Below, one piece after another: positions 31,898 to 40,849 of a DNA stretch of 45,795 nucleotides. Position 1 is the stretch's first letter, and each line of letters opens with the position of its first letter. A program made the translations under genes and the position numbers. The stretch is from the NCBI GenBank assembly GCA_947305645.1, contig CAMZEC010000011.1, positions 1 to 45,795 of the forward strand, given 5' to 3'. Source of the DNA: an uncultured Bacteroidales bacterium (GTDB taxonomy: Bacteria; Bacteroidota; Bacteroidia; Bacteroidales; UBA932). The notes under the pieces were generated by a model that worked only from the letters and a program-made list of their open reading frames with translations, did no database searches and was not told where the DNA came from.

Positions 31898-32917
31898 TTA
31901 GTCTTCGTAGTGTTCGTATTTACAAATAATTACTTCAGTTTTAGCGTTAAGGTCGCTGACCTGCATCCTGTATGCCTGCTCGATGCATTTCTGTACTGCT
32001 ACCGCCTTGCTGCTGCCATGCCCCTTTACAACCACCTTTGACGTGCCCAGCAGGACACTGCCGCCGTAGTTCTGGTAGTTGAAGAAATCCTTCTCCTGCT
32101 TGAACATCTTCGCCATTATGGCAGCCCCCAGCTTGTATATCCAGCTGGAGTAGATGTCCTTCTTGAGCTTCTTCAGGAGCTCCATCGCAGTGCCTTCGGT
32201 GGCCTTTATGAGCACATTTCCGGAGAAGCCGTCGCACACCACGACATCGTAGTTTCCGCTAAGCAGGTCGCGGCTCTCCATGTTGCCCACGAAATTAAGT
32301 TCTACGGTCTCGGAGAGCAGTTTGTAGGCGTTCTGCCTGAGCTCGTCTCCCTTTTCGGCCTCCTTGCCCACGTTCAGAAGGGCAATGCGGGGCTTGCTGC
32401 CGCCGTAGACGTTCTCCATATAGAGAGACGCCATGATGGCGAACTGACGCAGATGCTCAGGCGTCACTTCGACATTCGCGCCGCTGTCGCACACACCCAC
32501 GATGCCGCCGTTCATTGTCGGAAGTATGGGGCAGAATGCCGGACGGATGACGCCACGGAGGCGTCCGATTCGGGTGAGGGCCGCCGCTACCAGGGCTCCG
32601 GTGGAGCCGGTGCTGACCATCGCCGCCACGGAATCGTCGTCCCTCAGAAGGCGTATGGCCTTGACCATGGAGCTTTCGCGCTTAAGTCTGATGACGTCGG
32701 TGGGACGCTCGTCGCATCCTATGACCTGAGGGGCATGCAGCAGCTCCAGGCGGGAGGCATCGTATTGCTTGCCTTCCAGCAGCTTACGCAGTGCCGACTC
32801 GTCTCCGGAGAGGATGAGATGCAGGTCGGGAATCGCTGCGAGTGCTGCAAGTCCGCCGTCTACATTGGCTTCGGGGCTATGGTCGCCGCCAAAACAGTCG
32901 AGTACTATCTTTATCAT
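31898..32917 (-). CDS. plsX: Phosphate acyltransferase PlsX
   Basis: The 339-residue soluble enzyme interconverts acyl-ACP and acyl-phosphate, feeding PlsY for phospholipid synthesis. LDCFGGDHSPEANVDG, AMVSTGSTGALVAAAL and GFSGNVLIKATEGTA are the family's conserved blocks. Many bacteria place plsX beside rpmF and fabH; here it sits between an acyltransferase-like gene and acpP. In bacteria with FakAB, PlsX also converts Fak-made acyl-phosphate to acyl-ACP, which fits this operon. Confidence 0.95.
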   Translation of the reverse strand: MIKIVLDCFGGDHSPEANVDGGLAALAAIPDLHLILSGDESALRKLLEGKQYDASRLELLHAPQVIGCDERPTDVIRLKRESSMVKAIRLLRDDDSVAAMVSTGSTGALVAAALTRIGRLRGVIRPAFCPILPTMNGGIVGVCDSGANVEVTPEHLRQFAIMASLYMENVYGGSKPRIALLNVGKEAEKGDELRQNAYKLLSETVELNFVGNMESRDLLSGNYDVVVCDGFSGNVLIKATEGTAMELLKKLKKDIYSSWIYKLGAAIMAKMFKQEKDFFNYQNYGGSVLLGTSKVVVKGHGSSKAVAVQKCIEQAYRMQVSDLNAKTEVIICKYEHYED

Positions 32918-34035
32918 ACCAGTTTCTTTACGAAGGCGCGGCGCCTTTTGTGTTCAAGACGGTCAAAATGCTTCCAGAGATTCAGGATGTCGTAGTTGTC
33001 TTCCAGGTTCAGATTGGTCTCTGCATACTCTATCCCGTCTTCTCTAAGCATGCGCATCAGCTCGGACGCAAATACGGCGCTGACGCCTCTGTTGAGGTAA
33101 TCCGGATCTACTCCTACAAGACCGAGGTCGATAACCTTGGGATGTTTCTTCAGCTTCAAGAAGCGCAGGAGCATACCGGGCGTGATATGGCCGCCCGAGT
33201 GGCGGATGGCGTCGATGATTCCGGGGAAGCAAATGCCGAAGGCCACCATCTTGTCGTTCTCGTCCAGGATAACTGCCACGAAGCGAAGGTCTACGATAAA
33301 GCGGAACCCTTCTATCATCTGCTTCTTCATGGCGTCCGTGAAGGGCACTGTGCCGTACAGCTGGCTGTATGACTTGTCTATCAGGTCGAACAGATCGTCG
33401 GCGTATTTGTTTATGAAGTCATTGACGTTCTCTGCCGGCCCTATATGGAGCTTGTAGCGCTTCATAACGAAGTCGCCGAGCCTTTCCAACTCGCCGTCGT
33501 AATCTTTGGGGACGCGCAACTGGCTCTCTGTCCAATCAACCTCCTTGCGATAACCGCAGGCTTCTATAAGTTTCTGATAATAAGGGAAGTTATACTGTTC
33601 CTCAAAGGTGGATTTGCAATTGAAGCCCTCAATCAGCAGGCCCTCCCGCTCCAAATCTGAGAATCCAAGGGGCCCGTGGGCGGTGTCCATGCCTTTTGAC
33701 TTCGCCCAACATTCAACGGCGGCAAAGAGGCCGTCAGCCACTTCCTGGTCATCGATACAGTCGAAGCGGCCGAAGCGGGCACGCTTCTCACCGTTCTTCG
33801 CGTTTGCGGCTTTCTGGATGATGCCCATTATGCGGCCGACCATTATTTCGTTCCGCCAGGCTCCGTAATAGACTGTCTCGCAGGTCTCATTGTAGATATT
33901 TCTTTTGCCGAAAATGGCCATTTCGTCCGAAAACAGGGGAGGGCAGAAATACGGATTGTCCTTATACAGCTTCAGAGGCAATTGTACAAACTGCCTCCGT
34001 TCCCTGAGTGTGCGGACTTCTTTGATTATCAGCAT
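32914..34035 (-). CDS. GNAT-fold acyltransferase-like protein of unknown substrate
   Basis: The 373-residue protein has the N-terminal pattern YKDNPYFCPPLFSDEMA, AWRNEIMVGRIMGI and GPLGFSDLEREGLLIEGF. This belongs to a widespread family annotated as GNAT-like N-acetyltransferases, about 370-400 residues long. The C-terminal half, with DLGLVGVDPDYLNRGV, looks like the acetyl-CoA-binding core of a GNAT fold. No signal peptide. Its place between fakB and plsX, overlapping plsX by 4 bp, suggests an acyl-transfer step in lipid metabolism; that is inference only. Confidence 0.6.
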   Translation of the reverse strand: MLIIKEVRTLRERRQFVQLPLKLYKDNPYFCPPLFSDEMAIFGKRNIYNETCETVYYGAWRNEIMVGRIMGIIQKAANAKNGEKRARFGRFDCIDDQEVADGLFAAVECWAKSKGMDTAHGPLGFSDLEREGLLIEGFNCKSTFEEQYNFPYYQKLIEACGYRKEVDWTESQLRVPKDYDGELERLGDFVMKRYKLHIGPAENVNDFINKYADDLFDLIDKSYSQLYGTVPFTDAMKKQMIEGFRFIVDLRFVAVILDENDKMVAFGICFPGIIDAIRHSGGHITPGMLLRFLKLKKHPKVIDLGLVGVDPDYLNRGVSAVFASELMRMLREDGIEYAETNLNLEDNYDILNLWKHFDRLEHKRRRAFVKKLV

Positions 34036-34038
34036 GGC

Positions 34039-34908
34039 CTACCTGTGTTTGGCGTGGAAACAGATGCCGAGGCCGTTGGGCCCGCAGTGGCTGCCTATGG
34101 TGGGATTGACGACGGTGGTGACTATACGCAGGTCCTCGCCGAATTTAGCACGCAGCTTGCCTGCGACTATGTCGACCAGGTCCGGGCAGTCGCTGTGGCC
34201 AATAACTACACGGTGGGCAGAAACATCTTCGCCGAGCTCGTCGACATACGCAAGCAGTCGGTCAATAGTCTTTGTGCGGCCGGTTTCCTTGCCTATGGAA
34301 ACCATCTTGCCGGCGTTGTCAAGATAGATAATGGGACGTATGCCGATGAAATTGCCCATCGTGGCGGCAAGACCGCTTACACGACCGCTCCGGCGGAAGA
34401 ATTTAAGGTCGTCCGCGAAGAAGTACATGGGGAACTTGGGCACTTCGACCTTGGCCCATTCGACAATCTCTTCTGCAGTTTTTCCTGCCTTGTACAGGTC
34501 GGAGACTTCCATTAGGATATTGAGGCAGAGGGCGGAGATGCCCAGGGTGTCGACAGTATAGAACTTGCGCCCGGGATACTTGTCGCGAAGTGTGTCAAGA
34601 GCCTTTTCCATATTCTCGAAGGTGTTTGAAAGGCCGGATGAGAAATGGACGTACAGAATATCGTTGCCGGCGGCGAATTCGGGCTCGAAATGATTGATAT
34701 ACACAGCCTCGCTGATTGCGCTGGTGGTAGGTATGGTCCCGGCGCGGAGCATATTGTAAAAGGCTTTTGAGTCGAACTCCTGCCAGTCTACATAGGGAGT
34801 AACCAGCTTGCCGTCGACGGCATAGGGCATGGGAATGAACTTGTAACCGTACTCCTTCGCAAGGGCGGGAGTAATGTCGCAATCGGTATCAGTATAAAGT
34901 GTCAGCAT
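34039..34908 (-). CDS. fakB: DegV-family fatty-acid-binding protein (FakB)
   Basis: The 289-residue protein has the DegV fold: N-terminal LTLYTDTDCDITP, TSAISEAVY, HFSSGLSNTFENM with the Ser that contacts the fatty-acid carboxylate, and RRSGRVSGLAATMGNFIGIRPI. FakB presents a bound fatty acid to the kinase FakA. The ATG at 34908 (MLTLYTDTDCD) is preferred; upstream in-frame codons are fakA sequence in another frame. It overlaps fakA by 7 bp, and this physical pairing is the main support for the FakB call over a generic DegV label. Confidence 0.85.
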   Translation of the reverse strand: MLTLYTDTDCDITPALAKEYGYKFIPMPYAVDGKLVTPYVDWQEFDSKAFYNMLRAGTIPTTSAISEAVYINHFEPEFAAGNDILYVHFSSGLSNTFENMEKALDTLRDKYPGRKFYTVDTLGISALCLNILMEVSDLYKAGKTAEEIVEWAKVEVPKFPMYFFADDLKFFRRSGRVSGLAATMGNFIGIRPIIYLDNAGKMVSIGKETGRTKTIDRLLAYVDELGEDVSAHRVVIGHSDCPDLVDIVAGKLRAKFGEDLRIVTTVVNPTIGSHCGPNGLGICFHAKHR

Positions 34909-36557
34909 AATATGAATGTGTAATCGAAGACGGGCTGGCCGCCATGATTGTAAATAAATTCTACGGTAGGATATTTTGCCTGAAGTTCGTTGCAAAGGGC
35001 GGCGGCCTCTTCTTCGGGCGCGTCCGCTCCGCCGAGTATCAGCACAACGTCGCGGGAGCCGACTTCAAGGGCATCGCAAAGGGCAATGGCAGTAGCTTTG
35101 CGGTCGTCGCCGCTGCTTAGGATTTCGTCGCCGCGGTAGCCTATGAATCCGCCCTTGTGTACCTCTATGCCGTCTTTTACGGTGTCGCGGCTGGCAGGGG
35201 AGACGGAGCCGCACACCACGGAACCGGCGATCCCGGTAAGGGTCGCTTCGAGCTCTCCGGGATCGGTGCAGCTTGAATCGAAGGATGCGAGGGCGACGTA
35301 GCCGGCCCCGATGTTCTTCGTCGGAATTACATGCACCTTTGCGTCGGCGTAAACTTCACCCGCCTGGCGGGCCGTCATGACTATGTTGGAGTTGTTGGGG
35401 AAGACGAAAATATGCTTTGCCGGAACCTTGTCGAACGCTGCCACAAAGTCGGTCACGGAAGGGTTCATGGTCTGGCCGCCTTCTACCACCTCGTCCGCCC
35501 CCAGCTGTCCCTTGAAAATGTCCCGCAGGCCGCTGCCGCTGGCTACCGTTACGGTACCGTATTCCTTGCGCTTGACGGGCTTGGAACGCTCCGCAAGGTT
35601 GGAATTATGGTGCTGCAGCGTCATGTTCTCTATCTTCAAGGTGAGGAATTCTCCCCAGCGCTGGCAATGGCTGATTATGTCTCCGGGCGTTTTGGTGTGC
35701 ACGTGAACTTTGATTATGCTGCCTTCCCGGAAGAAAACTACGGAATCGCCGGCTCCGGTAATATAATCTTCGATTTCCTTTTCGTCGAAGGTTTTAAGAT
35801 CCACCTTGGAGTTCTGCAGCCGGAGCAGGAACTCGGTGCAATAGCCGAATTTCAGCTCCGTATTCTCGTCGAAAAGGGAAAAATCCACCGTAGCGGCTTG
35901 CGGTTTTACTGGAGCATCAACGGTGCTGCTGATGCCCAGAAGGGCGTCCTGGAAGCCGTAGAATATGTTGAGGAGCCCTGCTCCGCCGCTGTCTACAACG
36001 CCTGCGTCTGCAAGCACCTGAAGCTTCTCAGGGGTATGTTCCAGAGAGTTCTCCATACCGTGAACAAGGGCCGATAGATATTCTTCCATGGACTCCCTGT
36101 GCTGCGGAATTGCGCCCTCGGTACTTTCGCGGACTACGGTAAGAATGGTTCCTTCAACCGGGTGAGCTACAGAGCCGTAGGCTTCGGTAACAGCAGAAGC
36201 CATAGCGGCGGCGAATCCTTCGGTATCGGTATGGGAGAGGCCGGAGAGGCCTTTGGCCATGCCTGCGAAAATGCGGGACAGAATAACACCCGAGTTGCCG
36301 CGGGCGCCCATGAGCATTCCGGAAGAAGCGGCGCCGGCTATCTCTCCGAGTGACGCACCGCCTAACTGTGAAGCTTGAGAATAACCGGATTCTATTGTGA
36401 GACACATATTGTCGCCGGTGTCTCCGTCGGGTATGGGAAAAACGTTTAAATCGTTGATGTTTTGTCGGTTACTGGAAATGCGCGCGTAACCCTGCGCCAG
36501 CATCTTCAAAAAGAGGTCACCTGTCAGGTCGTAAGTTTGTACAGTTTTATTGTGCAT
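34902..36557 (-). CDS. fakA: Fatty acid kinase FakA (DhaL/DAK2 domain)
   Basis: The 551-residue kinase phosphorylates fatty acids carried by FakB to acyl-phosphates. The N-terminal DhaL domain has the Mg-ATP motif FPIPDGDTGDNM (D44, D46, D49) and LMGARGNSGVILSRI. A central domain (about 270-330, EIEDYITGAGDSVVF) and a C-terminal domain (HIFVFPNNSNIVMTA) match FakA. Start at 36557: the -7 element TATATTTG ends 6 nt upstream, and the earlier in-frame ATG (36566) would lie inside the promoter. It is the first gene of the nine-gene operon. Confidence 0.87.
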   Translation of the reverse strand: MHNKTVQTYDLTGDLFLKMLAQGYARISSNRQNINDLNVFPIPDGDTGDNMCLTIESGYSQASQLGGASLGEIAGAASSGMLMGARGNSGVILSRIFAGMAKGLSGLSHTDTEGFAAAMASAVTEAYGSVAHPVEGTILTVVRESTEGAIPQHRESMEEYLSALVHGMENSLEHTPEKLQVLADAGVVDSGGAGLLNIFYGFQDALLGISSTVDAPVKPQAATVDFSLFDENTELKFGYCTEFLLRLQNSKVDLKTFDEKEIEDYITGAGDSVVFFREGSIIKVHVHTKTPGDIISHCQRWGEFLTLKIENMTLQHHNSNLAERSKPVKRKEYGTVTVASGSGLRDIFKGQLGADEVVEGGQTMNPSVTDFVAAFDKVPAKHIFVFPNNSNIVMTARQAGEVYADAKVHVIPTKNIGAGYVALASFDSSCTDPGELEATLTGIAGSVVCGSVSPASRDTVKDGIEVHKGGFIGYRGDEILSSGDDRKATAIALCDALEVGSRDVVLILGGADAPEEEAAALCNELQAKYPTVEFIYNHGGQPVFDYTFILC

Positions 36558-36563
36558 AACATA

Positions 36564-36590
36564 CAAATATAAGGAAAAATGTCCTTATAT
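36564..36590. promoter_or_regulatory. fakA promoter within an inverted repeat
   Basis: On the minus strand TATATTTG (36571-36564) ends 6 nt before the fakA ATG. It overlaps a perfect inverted repeat, ATATAAGGA (36567-36575) and TCCTTATAT (36582-36590), with a 6-bp centre. The repeat lies where polymerase binds for fakA and close to the start of the divergent gene at 36615, so it could be an operator. Confidence 0.5.
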
Positions 36591-36614
36591 TGTAACACCT
36601 TAACTTGTTAAATT

Positions 36615-38165
36615 ATGAAAAATATCATTATTCTGCTGGCTCTCGCGGCCATTTTTCCTGACCCGGATTATGAATCCGCAGTATTGTATCTTACTGGCGC
36701 GTCATCTCTTGAAGATCTTGATGAAAGCACACTGCAGCATTACCGTGACCTGAGTCTGCGTCCTTTGGACATTAACGGCGCCGGTCGCAGCCGTTTGCAG
36801 GCTTCCGGACTGTTCAACGCTTTCCAGCTGGCGTCGATTATGGACTGGAGGGAAAGGTCCGGCGATATACTCTCTTATGTGGAACTCGGCCTTATAGACG
36901 GATTCTCTCCCGAATACGCCGAGGCATTGAGGCCCTTTACATGCCTGGTGTCGAACGCATCTCCGGGTGCGCCCCGCAAGTTGCGTCTGCACCACGACCT
37001 GATGCTTAGAGGTGCTATCAAAGAAAACGACGGCCATGCTTATGCGGCGGGAGTTAAGTATAAAGCCAGTTTTGGCGAAACTGCGGAAATCAACTGGGCA
37101 AGCCGTACAACTTACTCCAATCCGTCAATCGGTGTCGGGACGGTCAGCGGAGCATACTACGGCCGCAGGTGGCTGGGAAAAGTGGTCCTGGGGCATTTCA
37201 ATGCCCGCTTCGGTCAGGGGCTGGCTTTGTGGAGCGGCTTCTCGATGTCGCATTACAGCAGCGTCAGCAGTTTCAGGCGCAACGGTACGGGATTCACTCC
37301 AACGGGTTCTTTCAACCCAGATCATTGCGGAGTGGCAGCCGATATCAATCTGGGCCGCTGGGGCATTGGCGCAGCTTATTCGTTCAGCGGGAAGTTGCCT
37401 ATGGCCAGCGTGTCCTGGTGCGGCAGAAGCATGAGCGCAGGCGTGACAGCCAGCACCAAAGGCGTATCTGCTGACTTCAAGCTGGGACTGAAAAACACAG
37501 GAGTATTCGGGGAATTTGCGTGGAACGGAGAGGCGGCAGCCGTGGCCGGTGTGATCTGGACGCCGGTATACGGCAGCAAATATGGATTGTTGCTGAGTTG
37601 GGCTAAAGGTGTCCCGGAGGTGGTGTCAGGAGCCGGCCTTAAAGGGCTCGATGCAGTTGCCGCCGTATCGAATAAGCAAATCAGAATGATGGTGAAATAT
37701 GCCCCCGAGTTGGCTCTAGGGCCGCTTTCAATCGTGCCGTCGCTACGGCTTGCGGCAAAAAAGACAGATGCGTGGCGATTCGAAGGAAGGGGAGAGCTGA
37801 AGCTTTCTCTGGGTGCCTGGGCCCTGAATTCAAGGCTGGATGTCGTTCGCTGCAAGTCACTGTCGTGGCTGGCCAATTCGGAAGCAGGATACAGTACCGA
37901 ACGGTTCAGACTATGGTTGCGCGGCACGCTGTTTTGTGTGGATGAGTGGGTGGACAGAATCTATGTCTACGAGCGTGACGCACCAGGAAATTTCAACGTT
38001 CCTGCATACTATGGCAGAGGTTGGAGTACATCTCTCACCGGTGCATGGAAACCAAGCCGGAAGCATTCAGTTTACTTTAGAATATCGTATGTTGAATATC
38101 CCTGGGTTACAGATAATAAGCCACTTAAGACTGAAGTGAAGCTACAGTATAATCTCAGCCTTTGA
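36615..38165 (+). CDS. Helix-hairpin-helix plus outer-membrane barrel-like protein
   Basis: The 516-residue protein has a short signal peptide (MKNIIILLALAAIF), then a ComEA-like HhH region (RPLDINGAGRSRLQASGL and LSYVELGLIDGFSPEYA, residues about 50-112). About 400 residues of alternating beta strands rich in Gly, Tyr and Ser follow, suggesting a large outer-membrane barrel. Such HhH/barrel proteins are known only in Bacteroidota. Roles in DNA uptake have been guessed from the HhH domain but are not shown. It is divergent from fakA, and its 3' end overlaps the convergent lipid kinase gene by 11 bp. Confidence 0.65.
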   Translation: MKNIIILLALAAIFPDPDYESAVLYLTGASSLEDLDESTLQHYRDLSLRPLDINGAGRSRLQASGLFNAFQLASIMDWRERSGDILSYVELGLIDGFSPEYAEALRPFTCLVSNASPGAPRKLRLHHDLMLRGAIKENDGHAYAAGVKYKASFGETAEINWASRTTYSNPSIGVGTVSGAYYGRRWLGKVVLGHFNARFGQGLALWSGFSMSHYSSVSSFRRNGTGFTPTGSFNPDHCGVAADINLGRWGIGAAYSFSGKLPMASVSWCGRSMSAGVTASTKGVSADFKLGLKNTGVFGEFAWNGEAAAVAGVIWTPVYGSKYGLLLSWAKGVPEVVSGAGLKGLDAVAAVSNKQIRMMVKYAPELALGPLSIVPSLRLAAKKTDAWRFEGRGELKLSLGAWALNSRLDVVRCKSLSWLANSEAGYSTERFRLWLRGTLFCVDEWVDRIYVYERDAPGNFNVPAYYGRGWSTSLTGAWKPSRKHSVYFRISYVEYPWVTDNKPLKTEVKLQYNLSL

Positions 38166-39099
38166 TGACATTGATTTTCCGGCCGTCCATTTCGATGGAT
38201 AGAGGCAGTTTCCCTACTATTTCTCCGTCAAGTTCTATGATGTCTTCAGAAGCTGCATCAAGAGGCATTATTTGAAGGCTCTTGCATCTGCCGTACTTGA
38301 CCACTCCCGACTCGTTGATCGTGCCGTTGAACAGGCGGGGAATCTCCTTTAACATTTTCGAAAGCTTTACTTTAGGTACAAGCATGTAATCAATTAACCC
38401 ATCGTTGATATCGGCCAATGGAACCTGCCTCATGCCGGAGCCGCTGTAGGCCCCGTTGCCAAGGGCTATTGAATAGCAGATGCCCTCATGAACAGTGACG
38501 CCGTCCGCAATCACTTTCAGCTGAAGCTGGGCCAGATGCATCATGGTGTAACGAAGGGCATTCAGGTAAATGAGCTTTCCTCTCATTCCGCGTTCCTTCT
38601 GAAGGTTTACGCGGCTGCAGACGTGGGAGTCGAATCCTGTACCGCCCACATTGGCCATCCAGGCAATCTTTCCTCCTGAGCCAAGCACCCTGACTACGTC
38701 CATCTGCCCGAAAGACTCGTTCTGTATCAGCCTGATAACCTTGTCGAGGTCGTGAGGCACTCCGAGGGACTTTATCCAGTCGTTACCGGAGCCTATGGGC
38801 ATCACGCCCAGGTAGAACTCGGCGGTATCCGTTCCGGTCTCTTCGCAAAACTGCGCAATTCCGTTCAGGGTTTCATGCAGGGAACCGTCTCCGCCTACGG
38901 CAACTATCCTTCGGTATCCGGCGGCAGCGGCTTCCTTCGCGAGCTCCGTGGCATGACGCTTGTGGTCTGTCATGGCAGTTATGAAGGGGATGCCCAGATT
39001 CTGGAGCATTCGCTCGGATGGAACCCAAAGCGACATGGTTTTACCGGAACCGGCGCGGGGATTCACTATGAAATACCAGGTAGTTTTAGACTCGGTCAT
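38155..39099 (-). CDS. Diacylglycerol/lipid kinase family protein (YegS/BmrU type)
   Basis: The 314-residue soluble lipid kinase has the N-terminal FIVNPRAGSGKT, the nucleotide-binding AVGGDGSLHE (GGDGT-type loop) and PIGSGNDWIKSLG. ELDGEIVGKLPLSI near the C-terminus is the family's closing motif. It would phosphorylate diacylglycerol or a related lipid (sphingolipids are an option in Bacteroidota). The ATG at 39099 gives MTESKTTWYF, 4 nt after a -7 element; upstream in-frame codons would lie in the promoter and in parA. Confidence 0.85.
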   Translation of the reverse strand: MTESKTTWYFIVNPRAGSGKTMSLWVPSERMLQNLGIPFITAMTDHKRHATELAKEAAAAGYRRIVAVGGDGSLHETLNGIAQFCEETGTDTAEFYLGVMPIGSGNDWIKSLGVPHDLDKVIRLIQNESFGQMDVVRVLGSGGKIAWMANVGGTGFDSHVCSRVNLQKERGMRGKLIYLNALRYTMMHLAQLQLKVIADGVTVHEGICYSIALGNGAYSGSGMRQVPLADINDGLIDYMLVPKVKLSKMLKEIPRLFNGTINESGVVKYGRCKSLQIMPLDAASEDIIELDGEIVGKLPLSIEMDGRKINVIKG

Positions 39100-39103
39100 A
39101 GTG

Positions 39104-39111
39104 CAAAAATA
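39104..39111 (-). promoter_or_regulatory. -7 element of the lipid kinase gene (leaderless layout)
   Basis: TATTTTTG on the minus strand ends 4 nt before the ATG at 39099. It is back to back with the parA element 12 bp away. Confidence 0.5.
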
Positions 39112-39123
39112 ATAAATAATTTG

Positions 39124-39131
39124 TACTTTTG
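39124..39131 (+). promoter_or_regulatory. -7 element of parA (leaderless layout)
   Basis: TACTTTTG ends 6 nt before the parA ATG at 39138, the same sequence and spacing as before uvrA. Confidence 0.6.
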
Positions 39132-39137
39132 CATGAT

Positions 39138-39923
39138 ATGGGAAAAGTAATAGCAATAGCAAACCAGAAAGGTGGAGTGGGGAAAACCACAACCGCCATC
39201 AATCTGGCAGCATCTCTCGCCGCCCTTGAGAAAAAAGTTCTGATTATAGATGCGGATCCTCAGGCCAATACCACTTCCGGCCTGAATTTTTCTCCCGACG
39301 ACGACCGTCACCGTAGCCTTTACGAGCTTATGGAAGGCTCGATTTCCGTAGAAGACGCGCTCATCCAGACAGAAATGAGCGGGCTGCACATGATACCTTC
39401 TCACATTAATCTGGTGGGCATAGAGATAGAGATGGTCAACGAGCAGGACCGCGAGTCCGTGCTCAAGAAGGCCATAGCTCCGATTCGCGACAATTATGAC
39501 TACATCATAATCGACTGCTCTCCTTCGCTGGGCCTGATTACCGTGAACACCCTGACCGCAGCGGATTCTGTAATTATACCGGTCCAGCCTGAGTTCTTCG
39601 CCCTCGAAGGACTCGGCAAGCTGCTGCAGACCATAAGGATAGTGCAGAACGGCCTGAATCCCGACCTCACGATAGAAGGCTTCGTGGTTACCATGTTCGA
39701 CGGACGCACCAAGGTGCACCAGCAGGTGTTGGCAGAACTTCGCGAGCACTTCCAGGACCTTGTTTTCCGTACAGTAATTCAGCGAAATATAAGGCTCAGC
39801 GAGGCACCATCGCACGGAAAGCCTATACTGCTTTACGAGATTTCCTGCTCCGGATCCTCCAATTACCTGAATCTTGCCTCCGAAGTTCTGGAGCGCAACG
39901 GTGAAAACAGAAGCGAAATATGA
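39138..39923 (+). CDS. parA: Chromosome partitioning ATPase ParA/Soj
   Basis: The 261-residue P-loop ATPase drives segregation of the origin region with ParB. The deviant Walker A is NQKGGVGKTT (residues about 9-18), with LIIDADPQANTTSG and the Walker B YIIIDCSPSLGLIT. The short N-terminus lacks a repressor HTH, so it is the chromosomal Soj type. The ATG at 39138 (MGKVIAIANQ) follows the -7 element; an upstream TTG lies inside the promoter. parB overlaps by 4 bp. No parS palindrome (TGTTTCACGTGAAACA type) was seen in the window. Confidence 0.95.
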   Translation: MGKVIAIANQKGGVGKTTTAINLAASLAALEKKVLIIDADPQANTTSGLNFSPDDDRHRSLYELMEGSISVEDALIQTEMSGLHMIPSHINLVGIEIEMVNEQDRESVLKKAIAPIRDNYDYIIIDCSPSLGLITVNTLTAADSVIIPVQPEFFALEGLGKLLQTIRIVQNGLNPDLTIEGFVVTMFDGRTKVHQQVLAELREHFQDLVFRTVIQRNIRLSEAPSHGKPILLYEISCSGSSNYLNLASEVLERNGENRSEI

Positions 39924-40849
39924 GCAATAAAGTAAGAGGCCTCGGCAAAGGGCTCGGTGCCCTGATGGGCGGTGTGAGCCCCGCCGACCAGCTGCGCAAA
40001 CCGGTAGGTTATATCAACAAGGACGTTGGCGGCTCCCGCAGGAGCGAAGCGGACATCACCCGCATCCCCATGGACATGGTGGAGGCCAACCCCTTCCAGC
40101 CCCGAATGAATTTCGACCTGGAGGCTCTGGAGGAGCTTGCCGAGTCTATCAAAGTCTTCGGGCTCATCCAGCCGATTACCGTACGCACCAACCCTTCCGG
40201 CGGGTATCAGATAATCAGCGGAGAAAGGCGCTTCCGCGCGTGTCGCATGGCGGGTATGACCTCCATTCCCGCTTATGTGCGCGACGCCGACGACCAGGGG
40301 ATGCTGGAGATGGCGCTTGTGGAGAACATCCAGCGTCAGGACCTCGACCCGGTGGAGACGGCGCTTAGCTATCAGAGGCTGATGGAGGAGTGCTCCCTGA
40401 CGCAGGAGCAGATGGCCGACAGGGTGGGGAAGAAGCGAGCTACTGTGGCCAACACCCTCCGCCTGCTCAAGTTGCCCGTGAAGGTTCAGCACGACCTCAA
40501 GGTGGGGCTGATTTCCACCGGCCACGCAAAGGCTCTGCTCGGAATCGAGAATCCGGAAGTCCAGGAGCGGCTGTGCGACCTGGTAATCACCCAGGGACTG
40601 TCTGTAAGGGAACTGGAGGCCATGGTACGCCGCACGACTGCCGGCGAGCCACTGCCCGCTCCCGCCAAGGCGGTCCAGCCCGCGCTGCCGCGTTCCTACG
40701 ACCGGCTCCTGGAGCATATTGGCAAGTACTTTTCTAATGACATTTCCGTACGCAGGTCAGTAAGCGGAAAAGGTTCGATGACCATACGATTCGCATCCGA
40801 CGAAGAGGTGGAGAAGTTTCTGGCCGTCCTCGATGACGCACAGATCTGA
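39920..40849 (+). CDS. parB: Chromosome partitioning protein ParB
   Basis: The 309-residue CTP-dependent DNA clamp loads at parS. The N-terminal KVRGLGKGLGALMGG binds ParA. ENIQRQDLDPVETALSY and GERRFRACRMAG form the CTP/ParB-N domain (about 45-135). An HTH follows (LTQEQMADRVGKKRATVANT), and the last 45 residues are the dimerisation domain (SVSGKGSMTIRFASDEEV). It is coupled to parA by an ATGA overlap. Confidence 0.95.
   Translation: MSNKVRGLGKGLGALMGGVSPADQLRKPVGYINKDVGGSRRSEADITRIPMDMVEANPFQPRMNFDLEALEELAESIKVFGLIQPITVRTNPSGGYQIISGERRFRACRMAGMTSIPAYVRDADDQGMLEMALVENIQRQDLDPVETALSYQRLMEECSLTQEQMADRVGKKRATVANTLRLLKLPVKVQHDLKVGLISTGHAKALLGIENPEVQERLCDLVITQGLSVRELEAMVRRTTAGEPLPAPAKAVQPALPRSYDRLLEHIGKYFSNDISVRRSVSGKGSMTIRFASDEEVEKFLAVLDDAQI

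Noticed and set aside
39138..40849. parS site or replication origin near parAB
   Set aside because: No sequence close to TGTTTCACGTGAAACA and no DnaA-box cluster or dnaA/dnaN gene was seen in the window.
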